Shown one piece after another: positions 46,643-56,396 of a stretch of 64,000 nt of DNA (positions are counted from its first letter, which is position 1; each line of letters opens with the position of its first letter). Source of the DNA: an uncultured Ferrovibrio sp. (lineage in GTDB: Bacteria; Pseudomonadota; Alphaproteobacteria; Ferrovibrionales; Ferrovibrionaceae); NCBI RefSeq assembly GCF_937960835.1, contig NZ_CALGPC010000003.1:186001-250000 (forward strand), read 5' to 3'. The notes under the pieces were generated by a model, which had not been told where the DNA came from, ran no database searches, and saw only the letters and a list, made by a program, of their open reading frames with translations. A program made the translations under genes and the position numbers.

Positions 46643-49111
46643 ATGGCGCGTTCATCAGCCCCAGCGCAGCTTCCCGCGCCGCTTGCGGCCTGGTTTGCGG
46701 CGCGTGGCTGGCAATTGCATCCGCATCAGCGCGCCATGCTACAAGCCGCCCGGAAAGGCCGTTCCGCCCTGCTGATCGCGCCGACCGGTGGCGGCAAGAC
46801 CCTGGCCGGTTTCCTGCCCAGCCTGACCGAATTGACGCTGCAGCCTGCCCGGGGACTGCATACGATCTACATCTCGCCGCTGAAGGCGCTGGCCGTCGAT
46901 GTTCATCGCAACGTGGACACGCCGATTGCCGAAGCGGACTTGCCGATCCGCGCCGAAACCCGCACCGGCGATACGCCGCAATCGAAACGCCAGCGCCAGC
47001 GCAGCAAGCCGCCGCATATCCTGATGACCACGCCGGAAAGCCTGGCCCTGATGCTGTCCTATCCGGATGCAGACCGGCAGTTTCGCCACCTGCGCTGCGT
47101 GATCATCGATGAGGTGCATTCGCTGACCGGCACCAAGCGCGGCGATCTGCTGAGCCTGGGCCTGGCGCGTCTGGCGCATCTTGCGCCCGAGGCCCGGCGG
47201 GTAGGCTTGTCGGCCACCGTTGCCGAACCCGAGCGGCTTGCCGCCTGGCTTGGGTCCGGGATGACGGAAACCGTTAAGATCATTCGTGGCGATCCCGGCA
47301 TTGCGCCGCAGATCGACATCCTGCTGCCCGGTGCGCGCGTGCCCTGGGCCGGTCATATGGCAATGCACGCGATCCCGGACATCTATGCCGCGATCCGCAG
47401 AGCGCGAACGGCGATCGTCTTCGTCAATACCAGGGCGCAGGCCGAACTGGCTTTCCGCGAGTTGTGGCGCATCAATGACGACAATCTGGCCATCGCGCTG
47501 CACCACGGCAGCCTGGCGGCCGATCAGCGCCGCAAGGTCGAAGCCGCAATGGCCGCAGGCCGCCTGCGCGCCGTCATTGCGACGGCTTCGCTCGATCTTG
47601 GCATCGACTGGGGCGCAGTGGATCTGGTGGTGCAGATGGGTGCGCCGAAAGGCATTTCACGGTTGCTGCAAAGGGTTGGCCGCGCCAATCACCGGCTCGA
47701 TTGCCCAAGCCGTGCAATCCTGGTGCCGGGCAACAGGTTTGAATTGCTGGAATGCCGCGCCGCCATCGCTGCGGCTGCAGCCGGAGCACTGGATGGCACG
47801 CCTGATCGTCCCGGCGCACTCGACGTGCTGGCTCAGCATGTGCTGGGCTGCGCCTGTTCGGCACCGCTTGATCCCGGCAAGCTGTATGCGGAGGTGATCA
47901 CGGCACAGCCCTATGCAAAGCTGGACCGCGCCAGTTTCGATGCCGTGTTCGATTATGTCGCCACCGGCGGCTATACGCTGCGGGCTTATGAGCGCTATCA
48001 GCGCCTGCGCCCACGTCAAGACGGGCTGTGGCAGATCACAACGCCAGCGGTGCTGCGGCTGTATCGCATGAATGTCGGCACCATCGTGGAGGCGCCGATG
48101 CTGTCGGTTCGCATGAAGCGGGGCGCGCGTCTGGGCCAGGTACGCCTGGGTCAGGTGGAAGAGTGGTTCGTCCAGGGTCTGCAGCCTGGCGATACCTTTA
48201 TCTTCGCCGGGCGGCTGCTGCGCTTTGAAGGCATCCGCGACATGCAGGTCATCTGCACGGCGGCAGCCGGAACCGAGCCGAAGATTCCGGCTTACAATGG
48301 TGGCAAGCTGCCGTTGTCCAGCATCCTGGCCGACCGCGTACGCGCCCTGCTGCAGAACCGGCGGAACTGGAACGGCCTGCCGCCGGATGTGCGGACCTGG
48401 CTGCAGGCGCAGCACCGTCGTTCGGCCCTGCCGCGCCGCGACAACCTGCTGGTCGAGACCTTTCCGCGCGGCAAGCGGCATTTCCTCGTCGCCTATGGCT
48501 TTTCCGGCCGCAACGCGCATCAGACGTTGGGCATGCTGCTGACCCGCCGGATGGAGCGTTTCGGCCATCAGCCGCTCGGCTTTGTCGCTACCGATTATGC
48601 GCTGGCAATCTGGTCGCTGAAGCCGGCGGAAAAAATCCCGGCGCTGTTTCATCCGGACATGATGGGTGACGATCTGGAAGCCTGGATGGCGGAATCCGCG
48701 CTGCTCAAGCGCACTTTTCGCAATGTCGCCGTGATCGCCGGGCTGATCGAGCGGCGCCATCCCGGCCAGGAGAAGACCGGGCGACAGGTTACCTTCAGCT
48801 CGGACACGATCTACGACGTGCTGCGCAGGTATCAGCCCGACCATATCCTTCTGCAGGCAACCTGGGCCGACGCCGCTGGCGGTCTGGTGGATGCGCGGCG
48901 TCTGTCCGATCTGCTGGCCGCGGTGGAAAGCCGGATCGATCATCGCGCGCTCGACCGCGTCTCGCCGCTGGCAGTGCCGCTGCTGCTTGAGATCGGCGGC
49001 GAGCGCGTGCCGAGCAGCGCCGAGGATGCCTTGCTGGCCCAGGCCGCAGCCGAGGCGCTGATTGATGAAGCGATGCAGATCCCACCCTGCTCGGCGCGGA
49101 GCGTGGCGTGA
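46643..49111 (+). CDS. Ligase-associated DEXH-box helicase (Lhr-core type)
   Basis: An 822-residue superfamily-2 DNA helicase, the Lhr-core form. Walker A APTGGGKT is at 46-53, DEVH at 156-159, motif III LSATVAEPERLAAWLG near 192, and motif VI ISRLLQRVGRANHRL near 337. The remaining ~430 residues hold the winged helix and Lhr-specific beta-barrel domains (YGFSGRNAHQTLGMLLTRRM near 618). It unwinds DNA/RNA 3' to 5' in family members. Its stop overlaps the PdeM gene. Confidence 0.95.
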   Translation: MARSSAPAQLPAPLAAWFAARGWQLHPHQRAMLQAARKGRSALLIAPTGGGKTLAGFLPSLTELTLQPARGLHTIYISPLKALAVDVHRNVDTPIAEADLPIRAETRTGDTPQSKRQRQRSKPPHILMTTPESLALMLSYPDADRQFRHLRCVIIDEVHSLTGTKRGDLLSLGLARLAHLAPEARRVGLSATVAEPERLAAWLGSGMTETVKIIRGDPGIAPQIDILLPGARVPWAGHMAMHAIPDIYAAIRRARTAIVFVNTRAQAELAFRELWRINDDNLAIALHHGSLAADQRRKVEAAMAAGRLRAVIATASLDLGIDWGAVDLVVQMGAPKGISRLLQRVGRANHRLDCPSRAILVPGNRFELLECRAAIAAAAAGALDGTPDRPGALDVLAQHVLGCACSAPLDPGKLYAEVITAQPYAKLDRASFDAVFDYVATGGYTLRAYERYQRLRPRQDGLWQITTPAVLRLYRMNVGTIVEAPMLSVRMKRGARLGQVRLGQVEEWFVQGLQPGDTFIFAGRLLRFEGIRDMQVICTAAAGTEPKIPAYNGGKLPLSSILADRVRALLQNRRNWNGLPPDVRTWLQAQHRRSALPRRDNLLVETFPRGKRHFLVAYGFSGRNAHQTLGMLLTRRMERFGHQPLGFVATDYALAIWSLKPAEKIPALFHPDMMGDDLEAWMAESALLKRTFRNVAVIAGLIERRHPGQEKTGRQVTFSSDTIYDVLRRYQPDHILLQATWADAAGGLVDARRLSDLLAAVESRIDHRALDRVSPLAVPLLLEIGGERVPSSAEDALLAQAAAEALIDEAMQIPPCSARSVA

Positions 49112-49785
49112 GCGTCACCTTCGATCTGAATGGCGCGCGTCTGCATGCAGAACCCGATGGCAGCCTGTGGTGGCCGGCCGAACGGACCCTCGTCGTTGCC
49201 GACCTGCATCTGGAAAAGGGCAGCAGCTTTGCGCGCCGCGGCAGGCCGCTGCCGCCCTATGATACGCGCGCAACCCTGGAGCGCCTGCGCCTTGCCATCG
49301 AGCGGCACAGGCCAGCGCGGGTCATTTCACTGGGCGATGCTTTCCACGACAAACAGGCGGCCCAGCGCATGCCCGGCGACGACCGCGCCCTGCTGCTGCA
49401 GCTCGCAAAGGACCGCGACTGGATCTGGATTGCCGGCAATCATGAAGCTGGCGCCGTGCCCTTCGGCAGCAGCATTGCACAATGGCGCTGCGGCCCGCTG
49501 GTCTTCCGCCACGAGCCGCAGCCTGATTTTATCAGCGGCGAAGTGGCCGGACACTGGCACCCGAAGGCGACGGTACGGATGCATGGCCGCAAGGTGTCGC
49601 GGCCGTGTTTCGCGACCGATGGCCGGCGGCTGATCCTGCCGGCCTTCGGCGCTTACACGGGCGGTTTCGATCTGCTGACGCCCGTGCTGCGGCAGATGTT
49701 CGGCGAGGGCTTGCTGGCGCTGATGCTGGCCCGCGATGTTGTGCATGCGGTACCCGCAGCGCAGCTTGCCCCTGCCGTGCCGTGA
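49108..49785 (+). CDS. pdeM: Ligase-associated DNA damage-response phosphoesterase PdeM
   Basis: A 225-residue calcineurin-like metallophosphoesterase with GTG start in the GTGA overlap with the helicase stop. Metal-binding motifs run in order: ADLHLEKG (D32, H34), LGDAFHD (D77), AGNHE near 113 and GHWHPK near 150. PdeM is known as the nuclease partner in the Lhr/ligase/exonuclease cluster. It ends 4 bases before the convergent gamma-glutamyltransferase gene. Confidence 0.92.
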   Translation: MSVTFDLNGARLHAEPDGSLWWPAERTLVVADLHLEKGSSFARRGRPLPPYDTRATLERLRLAIERHRPARVISLGDAFHDKQAAQRMPGDDRALLLQLAKDRDWIWIAGNHEAGAVPFGSSIAQWRCGPLVFRHEPQPDFISGEVAGHWHPKATVRMHGRKVSRPCFATDGRRLILPAFGAYTGGFDLLTPVLRQMFGEGLLALMLARDVVHAVPAAQLAPAVP

Positions 49786-49789
49786 ATTT

Positions 49790-51337
49790 TTAAGCGCCGG
49801 CCATGCCGGCCCAGGGCTGCGCGATCTCGGTCATGCCGACGCGGTTGCCGTCGCTCTCGATCTGCACTGCGCTGGGGCAGGCATAGCTGAGCGGCAGGGG
49901 ATCGCGGCGCTTTTCGACGGCCTGCGGGAAGCGCGCCTTCACGGCCTTGCGCACATCCTCGGGCAGCAGCGGATCGAGGAAAGGCTGGCCGATGATGCTG
50001 GCATCGAGCCGCGGCTGATGGAAGGCGGCTTCCAACTCCATGCCGTAGTCGATCAGGAAGGAGAGCAGCTGCATCACCGCCGGCATGATGCGGCGCCCGC
50101 CCGAGGCGCCGATGGCAAGCCAGGGCTTGTCCTGATCCATCACCAGGGTTGGCAGCATGTTGCTCAACGGGCGTTTGGCGGCGCCGATCGAGTTCGGCGT
50201 CCCCGGACGCGGATCGAACCACATGATGCCGTTATTCATCAGGACGCCGCTTTCGGGCAGCATCACGCGGCTGCCGAAGCCCGACAGCAGCGTCTGCGTC
50301 ACCGCTGCCATGTTGCCGTGCTTGTCGATGACGCAGAAATGGCTGGTGCAGCTCTTGCCGTTATCGGCATCGCCCATGCCGGCAAGGCGCTTCTCGTACG
50401 CCTGCGTCAGCCCTTCCGCATAGGCAAGATAGCTTTGCGCCGTCAGACCCTTGCGGTCGAGCTTCGGACCGGCGGCTTCCAGCGCATCGCGCAGGCTGGG
50501 CCCCGCGGTGAGGCCAGGCGGCAGCAGCAGCGTCTTGCCGTGATAGTCGTAGCGCAGCGGCTCGACCATGCGGGCGCGGTAGCCGGAGAAGTCGGCTGCC
50601 GTAATCTTCGAGCCGCCGGCCTGCAGGTCGCGCACCAGGCTGCGGGCCAGTTCGCCATCGTAATAGTCGCGCGCGCCGGCAGCCGCGAGGCGCTTCAAGC
50701 TGGCATGCAGCGCATCATTCTTCAGAAAGCCTTCAAATTCCGGCGCCGGCGGCATGCCGCCTGGCAGAAACACCGCCTTCGATGACGGAAAACGCGCCAG
50801 GTCGGCTGCGGCATTGGCCACATGCAGGGTAAGGAACCAGTCATTCTCCATGCCGCGCTCGGCCAGCGCGACGGCGGGTGCCAGGCTCTCGGCCCAGCTG
50901 CGGGTGCCGAAGGTTTCCAGCGCCAGCCGCATGCCGTCCACGACGCCGGGAATGGCGATCGAGTGATAGCCGACGATGTTGCGGTCCTCTAGAACGGCGG
51001 GCCAGCCGAACAGGTCGCCAGCCACGCCGCCGGTCAGCGGGTAGTCGGCCGGGTTGAGGCCCGAGGCGCTGATCATGCCGTAATCGATGACATGCGAGGT
51101 CTTCTTGGCGGCGTCGTAGACCACCATGAAACCACCACCGCCGATACCACTCATCCACGGTTCCAACACGCCAAGCGAGAAGGACACCGCCACAGCGGCA
51201 TCGATGGCATTGCCGCCGGCGCGCAGCACCTCGGCGCCGATATCGGCCGCCTTCTGGTTCTGGGCGGCGACGACGCCATGCTTGGAACGGACCGCTGCCT
51301 TGCTGTAGCGCAGCTCGCGACTGAGATTTTGCGACAT
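49790..51337 (-). CDS. ggt: Gamma-glutamyltransferase family protein
   Basis: A 515-residue Ntn-hydrolase of the gamma-glutamyltranspeptidase family, which cleaves glutathione and other gamma-glutamyl compounds after self-processing into two chains. The likely catalytic threonine is T331 in KSCTSHFCVIDKHGN. Also present are VLRAGGNAIDAAVAVSFSLG near 37-56, MSGIGGGGFMVVYD near 62-75, and MLPTLVMDQDKPWLAIGASG further on. No signal peptide is visible, so it should be cytoplasmic. It follows the M81 gene by 26 bases. Confidence 0.92.
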   Translation of the reverse strand: MSQNLSRELRYSKAAVRSKHGVVAAQNQKAADIGAEVLRAGGNAIDAAVAVSFSLGVLEPWMSGIGGGGFMVVYDAAKKTSHVIDYGMISASGLNPADYPLTGGVAGDLFGWPAVLEDRNIVGYHSIAIPGVVDGMRLALETFGTRSWAESLAPAVALAERGMENDWFLTLHVANAAADLARFPSSKAVFLPGGMPPAPEFEGFLKNDALHASLKRLAAAGARDYYDGELARSLVRDLQAGGSKITAADFSGYRARMVEPLRYDYHGKTLLLPPGLTAGPSLRDALEAAGPKLDRKGLTAQSYLAYAEGLTQAYEKRLAGMGDADNGKSCTSHFCVIDKHGNMAAVTQTLLSGFGSRVMLPESGVLMNNGIMWFDPRPGTPNSIGAAKRPLSNMLPTLVMDQDKPWLAIGASGGRRIMPAVMQLLSFLIDYGMELEAAFHQPRLDASIIGQPFLDPLLPEDVRKAVKARFPQAVEKRRDPLPLSYACPSAVQIESDGNRVGMTEIAQPWAGMAGA

Positions 51338-51363
51338 GTCGTTTGGCCTTTTCTCTGGGTGGC

Positions 51364-52827
51364 TCAGACGGTGAAAGGATCCTGGACGCGAGGCCAGTAT
51401 GGCATCCGCACCTTCTGGAAGGGAATATCCGCGTAATCGGACCGCATGGCGCCGGGGGCCTGCACATAGAGGATCCCGCCTGCCATCGGCGCGAAGCCGG
51501 CATGGAAATGCTGTGTCGACTTCACGACAATGATGGCCTTGGCTTTGACGTCGATGCCGAACTGCTCGAAAGCGCCTGGATGGAAGGTCTGCGTCCGGTA
51601 GCTGTTCAGCACCAGGTCGACACCATTTTCGGCCTGTATCCAGACGGAATCGCCCATTGGCACATCGCCGCCAAGGCCCGGCTGCATCGCATTCTCGATG
51701 ATGCGCTTGACCGTGACCTTGAGATCGAGCGGATCGCCCGAGGTCGGGCCGCATTTGCCGCCAACGCGCAGATCAAGACTGGCCCCCTCGCCCGCATCGC
51801 AGCAGAAGCGCACCGCCATCGGATCCCAATAGACGCCGCTGACGGCATTGCCGATGCCGCGCTCGATGATGCGGCGCAGGATGAAGGTGGAATCGCCCGG
51901 CGCGCCGCCGCCTGGGTTGTCGGTAACATCCGCCAGCACCATAGGCCGCTTGGCGCCTGACGCCGTGGCGCGATCCAGCGCTGCATCAATGCTGAGATTC
52001 TGCGTCGCCGTCTGCTCGCGCAGCGACCAGATCTTGCGGCCAAAACGCTCGGCCACCGCCTGGGCCTTGGCCTTGTCGCCATCGGCGATGACCAGCATTT
52101 TCGCCGTCGCCTCCAGCACGTCCTGCATCGGGAAACCATGAGCGAAGGAAACCGACAGGATGCCGTCCCTGCCTTCGGCCGCCTGCATCTCGCGCACGAA
52201 GGATTTCATCGGTTCGACCGGCGTGCGCCACAGGTTGATCATGCGGGTATCGAAGACCGCCATTACCGGCTTGGCCGTGCCCTGATGCTTGGCCAGCAGG
52301 ATATTGAACAGTTCCAGCGCGCGCTCCTTGCTGTCGGTATGGGGATACTCCTTGAAGGTGATCAGCGCATCGGCATTGGCCAGCATCGCCTCAGTGATGG
52401 AACAATGCAGGTCCAGCTCGGCGCCGACGGCGGCCTGTGGCCCGACAATGGCGCGAATCCGGGCCAGAAGATCGCCTTCGCAATCGTCATAGCCATCCGC
52501 CACCATCGCGCCATGCATGCTGAGCAGCACGATATCCACCGGCATGGCCGCCTTCAGGTCGCGCAATATCTCGTCGCGAAAGCCCTCATAGACCTTGCGG
52601 ACCGTAATTCCAGCGGGCTGTGCGAATGCGGCAAGGCTTTCGGCAACCTCGGCCTGCCGCGCCTCTGCTTCCCGGCGCCAGACATGCAACGGCGCCGAAA
52701 ACAGGTTCTCAGGCCGCTTGGTGGCATCGCCGCGATAGAGCATCCATTCGGCAAAGCCCTTCTCGCCCGTCGGCAGCGGCGAGAATGTGTTGGTCTCGGT
52801 TCCCAAACAGGCGATGAATACCTTCAT
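51364..52827 (-). CDS. M81 family metallopeptidase (MlrC-like)
   Basis: A 487-residue protein of the M81/MlrC family; MlrC takes part in breakdown of the linear products of microcystin. Recognisable parts are MKVFIACLGTETNTFSPLPT at the start, LLSMHGAMVADGYDDCEGDL near 100-120, AVGAELDLHCSITEAML with ITFKEYPHTDSKERA near 135-165, and LADVTDNPGGGAPGDST near 295. Metal ligands are probably the Asp/His in DLHCS and YPHTD. It leads the ggt gene and is divergent from the peptide importer operon. Confidence 0.9.
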   Translation of the reverse strand: MKVFIACLGTETNTFSPLPTGEKGFAEWMLYRGDATKRPENLFSAPLHVWRREAEARQAEVAESLAAFAQPAGITVRKVYEGFRDEILRDLKAAMPVDIVLLSMHGAMVADGYDDCEGDLLARIRAIVGPQAAVGAELDLHCSITEAMLANADALITFKEYPHTDSKERALELFNILLAKHQGTAKPVMAVFDTRMINLWRTPVEPMKSFVREMQAAEGRDGILSVSFAHGFPMQDVLEATAKMLVIADGDKAKAQAVAERFGRKIWSLREQTATQNLSIDAALDRATASGAKRPMVLADVTDNPGGGAPGDSTFILRRIIERGIGNAVSGVYWDPMAVRFCCDAGEGASLDLRVGGKCGPTSGDPLDLKVTVKRIIENAMQPGLGGDVPMGDSVWIQAENGVDLVLNSYRTQTFHPGAFEQFGIDVKAKAIIVVKSTQHFHAGFAPMAGGILYVQAPGAMRSDYADIPFQKVRMPYWPRVQDPFTV

Positions 52828-52968
52828 GGCATGGCTCCCCCAACGTGCCCTTATGGCCTGAAACGGCTCCTTCAGGCGTATTCATTTGTGCTGTAGCGAA
52901 TCCGCTTGACGAAGCGCAATGCATTGGACACGCTTTGCAGTGACGAAATTACAAATCAGGGGGTTTAA

Positions 52969-54564
52969 ATGAAAAAGAGTACGCTGCGACACCTCGGGTG
53001 CTTTGCCTCAATTCTGGCTCTCACTGCTGCTTTTGGCATCACCACGATTAACGATGCGGCAGCGCAGGACAAGAAGGTTCTGCGCTTCATTCCGCATTCG
53101 GGCCTGCGCATCACCGACCCGATCATCACCACGGCGTTCATGTCGCGCAATCATGGCTACATGATCTACGACACGCTGTTCGGCGTCGATGAGAAGATGC
53201 AGCCGCAGCCGCAGATGGTCGAGAAATACGACGTCAGCGGCGACAAGCTGACCTACACCTTCACGCTCCGCGACGGATTGAAGTTCCACGACGGCGCGCC
53301 GGTCACCACGACCGACGTGATCGCCTCGCTGCAGCGCTGGGGCAAGAACGATGCGATGGGCCAGAAGCTCATCGCCTACACCAAGGAGATGAAGGAGGTC
53401 GACGCCAAGACCTTCCAGATCATCCTCAAGGAACCCTACGGCCTGGTGATCGATTCGCTGGCCAAGCCCAGCTCGAACGTGCCCTTCATCATGCCGAAGA
53501 AGATGGCGGACACGCCCGCCAATCAGAATGTGCCCGATGAAATCGGCTCCGGCCCCTACCGCATGGTCAAGGCCGAGTTCCAGCCGGGCGTGAAGGTCGT
53601 CTACGAAAAGAACCCCGACTACAAGCCGCGCAGCGAGCCGCCCAGCTACATGGCCGGCGGCAAGGTGGTGAAGGTCGATCGCGTCGAATGGATCACGATG
53701 AGCGACGCGCAGACCGCGATGAACGCGCTGATCAAGGGCGAGGTCGATATCTGGGAGCAGCCGTCTTTCGACCTGCTGCCGGCTCTGAAGAAGGAGAAGG
53801 ATATCGAGATCCGCAATCTGCAGCCGCTCGGCATGAACTACATGCTGCGCATGAACTGGCTGCAGCCGCCTCTGGACAACGTGAAGGTCCGCCAGGCGAT
53901 CCTGCATGCGGTCAACCAGGAAGACTACCTGGCGGCGCAGGTGGGCGATCCCGACTATTATAAGGTCTGCCCCGCCATGTTCGGCTGCGCCACTCCGCTG
54001 AACACCGCGGAAGGCGCTCCGAAGCCGAGCATCGAGACCGCCAAGAAGCTTTTGAAGGAAAGCGGCTATAAGGGCGAGAAGATCGTCATCATGGCGCCGA
54101 CCGACCTGGGCAGCATCGCTCAGCTGCCGCTGGTCTCCGGCCCCGTGCTGCGCTCGATCGGCATGAATGTCGACGTCCAGTCGATGGACTGGCAGACGCT
54201 GGTCGGCCGCCGCGCCAAGATGGATCCGGTGGATCAGGGCGGCTGGCACATCTTCCACACCGCCTGGGGCACCGCCGACATGATGAACCCGATCGCCAAT
54301 GCCGGCGTGAAGGGTCTGGGCAAGGAAGGCGGCTTCTTCGGCTGGACGGAAGATCCGGTCATCGAGAAGCTGCGCGACGACTACGCCCGCGAAACCGACC
54401 CGGAGAAGCAGAAGCAGATCGCCGCGGCCGTGCAGAAGCGCGCCTATGAAATGGTGCTCTACGTCCCGCTGGGCGAATACTTCCAGCCGTCGGCGGTTCG
54501 CAAGAACGTCAAGGGCACCCTGCCCTCGCCGGCCGTCGTTCTGTGGAACATCGAGAAAGAATAA
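52969..54564 (+). CDS. Peptide ABC transporter substrate-binding protein (DppA-like)
   Basis: A 531-residue family-5 solute receptor with a signal peptide ending NDAAAQ. Family blocks are FMSRNHGYMIYDTLFGVDEK, LRDGLKFHDGAPVTTTDVIA near 99-118, and IGSGPYRMVKAEFQPGVKV near 192. It starts the operon of SBP, two permeases, a fused ATPase, M20 deacylase and amidase. The 141-base divergent region to the M81 gene must hold both promoters; I see no certain -10/-35 boxes. Confidence 0.94.
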   Translation: MKKSTLRHLGCFASILALTAAFGITTINDAAAQDKKVLRFIPHSGLRITDPIITTAFMSRNHGYMIYDTLFGVDEKMQPQPQMVEKYDVSGDKLTYTFTLRDGLKFHDGAPVTTTDVIASLQRWGKNDAMGQKLIAYTKEMKEVDAKTFQIILKEPYGLVIDSLAKPSSNVPFIMPKKMADTPANQNVPDEIGSGPYRMVKAEFQPGVKVVYEKNPDYKPRSEPPSYMAGGKVVKVDRVEWITMSDAQTAMNALIKGEVDIWEQPSFDLLPALKKEKDIEIRNLQPLGMNYMLRMNWLQPPLDNVKVRQAILHAVNQEDYLAAQVGDPDYYKVCPAMFGCATPLNTAEGAPKPSIETAKKLLKESGYKGEKIVIMAPTDLGSIAQLPLVSGPVLRSIGMNVDVQSMDWQTLVGRRAKMDPVDQGGWHIFHTAWGTADMMNPIANAGVKGLGKEGGFFGWTEDPVIEKLRDDYARETDPEKQKQIAAAVQKRAYEMVLYVPLGEYFQPSAVRKNVKGTLPSPAVVLWNIEKE

Positions 54565-54595
54565 GACTGGCATGGTCGTTGCGTAACGTTTCATC

Positions 54596-55537
54596 ATGCT
54601 ACGTCTAGTTCTGTCGCGTCTGATGGCTGCCATCCCCGTCATGGGGGTGGTAGCTGTCTTCGTCTTCCTGCTGCTGCGCCTCAGCCCGGGCGATCCGGCC
54701 GCGATCCTGGCCGGCGATGCCGCCACGGTGGAAAACATCGCCGCCATCCGTGCCGATCTGGGCCTGGACAAGCCGCTGCCGGAACAGTTCGTCACCTGGA
54801 TGGGCCAGCTGCTGCAGGGCGACCTCGGCAGATCGGTCTTCTCCAAGCAGCCCGTCACCGTGCTGATCGGGCAGCGCATCGAGCCGACCATTTCGCTAGC
54901 CCTGATGACGCTGCTGTTTTCCGTGCTGGTTGCCGTTCCGATGGGCATCATTGCGGCCTGGCGCCAGGGCGGCTGGCTGGATCGCGGCATCATGGCCCTG
55001 TCGGTGGCCGGTTTCTCCATCCCGGTCTTCGTGCTCGGCTATATCCTGATCTATTTCTTCTCGATGAAGCTGGACCTGCTGCCGGTGCAGGGCTTCGCCT
55101 CGCTGAGCGAGGGCATCCTGCCCTTCCTGGAGCGCATCACCCTGCCGATGGTCACCCTCAGCTTCATCTACATCGCGCTGTTCGCGCGCATCACCCGCGC
55201 CGCCATGCTGGAAGTGCTGGGCGAGGATTACATCCGCACCGCCCATGCCAAGGGCCTGAAAGAGAATGTGGTCCTGGTCAAGCATGCGCTGCGCAACGCT
55301 GCCATTCCGATCGTTTCGGTGATCGGCATCGGCTTCGCGCTGATGATCGGCGGCGTGGTGGTCACCGAGACGGTGTTCAACATTCCCGGCGTCGGCCGTC
55401 TCGTGGTCGATGCGGTGCTGGCGCGCGACTATCCCATCATCCAGGGCGTGATCCTGCTGTTCTCCGGTGTCTATGTCCTGATCAACCTGGCGATCGACGT
55501 CGCCTATGTGCTGCTCGATCCGCGGATCAGGTACTGA
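54596..55537 (+). CDS. Peptide ABC transporter permease (DppB-like)
   Basis: A 313-residue permease with six membrane segments. N-terminal FVFLLLRLSPGDPAAILAGD and the cytoplasmic EAA-type loop (MLEVLGEDYIRTAHAKGLKE near 205-224), followed by KHALRNAAIPIVSVIG, are hallmarks of the DppB/OppB group. It starts 32 bases after the receptor gene. Confidence 0.95.
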   Translation: MLRLVLSRLMAAIPVMGVVAVFVFLLLRLSPGDPAAILAGDAATVENIAAIRADLGLDKPLPEQFVTWMGQLLQGDLGRSVFSKQPVTVLIGQRIEPTISLALMTLLFSVLVAVPMGIIAAWRQGGWLDRGIMALSVAGFSIPVFVLGYILIYFFSMKLDLLPVQGFASLSEGILPFLERITLPMVTLSFIYIALFARITRAAMLEVLGEDYIRTAHAKGLKENVVLVKHALRNAAIPIVSVIGIGFALMIGGVVVTETVFNIPGVGRLVVDAVLARDYPIIQGVILLFSGVYVLINLAIDVAYVLLDPRIRY

Positions 55538-55550
55538 GGTCAAGCCGCCG

Positions 55551-56393
55551 ATGTCACGTGTCTTAAGTCATCCGCTTTTGCGCAATCCTTCGGTATTGAT
55601 CGGCGGCGGCATCCTGCTGTTGCTGCTCATCGTCGCGGTTCTGGCCCCCTTGCTGTCGTCCTACGATCCGCAGGCGATCTCGCCGCGCTTCCGCCTGCGC
55701 GCGCCGTCGGATCAGTTCCTGATGGGCACCGACATGCTGGGCCGCGATGTCTGGACCCGCGTGGTGCACGGCGCCCGCGTCTCGCTGCTGGTCAGCGCCT
55801 GCGTCGCCGTGATCGCACTCTCGATCGGCCTCGTCATCGGCCTGCTGTCGGGCTACATCCGCTGGCTGGACGGGCCGATGATGCGCACCATGGACGGCGT
55901 CATGGCCATCCCCGGCATCCTGCTCGCCATCGCGCTCGTCTCGCTGTCCGGCGCGTCGCTGCTCACCGTGATCGTCGCCATCGTGATCCCGGAAATCCCG
56001 CGCGTCGCGCGTCTCGTTCGCGGCGTGGTTCTGTCGATCCGCGAGGAGCCTTATGTGGAGGCGGCGATCGGTCTCGGCACGCCGACCCGCAAGATCCTCG
56101 TCACCCACATCCTGCCCAACACCATCGCGCCGCTGATCGTGCAGGGCACCTATATCTGCGCCTCCGCCATTCTGGTGGAAGCGATCTTAAGCTTCCTCGG
56201 CGCCGGCCTGCCGCCGGAGATTCCCACCTGGGGCAACATCATCGCCGAGGGCCGCGGCGTGTTTCAGCGCGCGCCCTGGATCATCCTGTTCCCCGGCGCC
56301 TTCCTCGCCGTCACCATCCTGGCGGTGAACATGCTGGGCGACGGCCTGCGGGACACACTCGATCCGCGCATGAAAAAGCGGCTGGGGGCGTAA
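55551..56393 (+). CDS. Peptide ABC transporter permease (DppC-like)
   Basis: A 280-residue second permease. Start at ATG 55551 (MSRVLSHPLLRNPSVLIGGG), 13 bases after the dppB-like stop; an open frame to 55506 overlaps that gene. It carries FLMGTDMLGRDVWTRVVHGA near 53-72, typical of DppC, and the loop EEPYVEAAIGLGTPTRKILV. Confidence 0.94.
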   Translation: MSRVLSHPLLRNPSVLIGGGILLLLLIVAVLAPLLSSYDPQAISPRFRLRAPSDQFLMGTDMLGRDVWTRVVHGARVSLLVSACVAVIALSIGLVIGLLSGYIRWLDGPMMRTMDGVMAIPGILLAIALVSLSGASLLTVIVAIVIPEIPRVARLVRGVVLSIREEPYVEAAIGLGTPTRKILVTHILPNTIAPLIVQGTYICASAILVEAILSFLGAGLPPEIPTWGNIIAEGRGVFQRAPWIILFPGAFLAVTILAVNMLGDGLRDTLDPRMKKRLGA

Positions 56394-56396
56394 GCC

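Noticed and set aside
53008..55020. 670-codon minus-strand frame opposite the peptide receptor gene
   Set aside because: The plus strand has a full receptor with signal peptide and operon context; the antisense frame has no recognisable domain.
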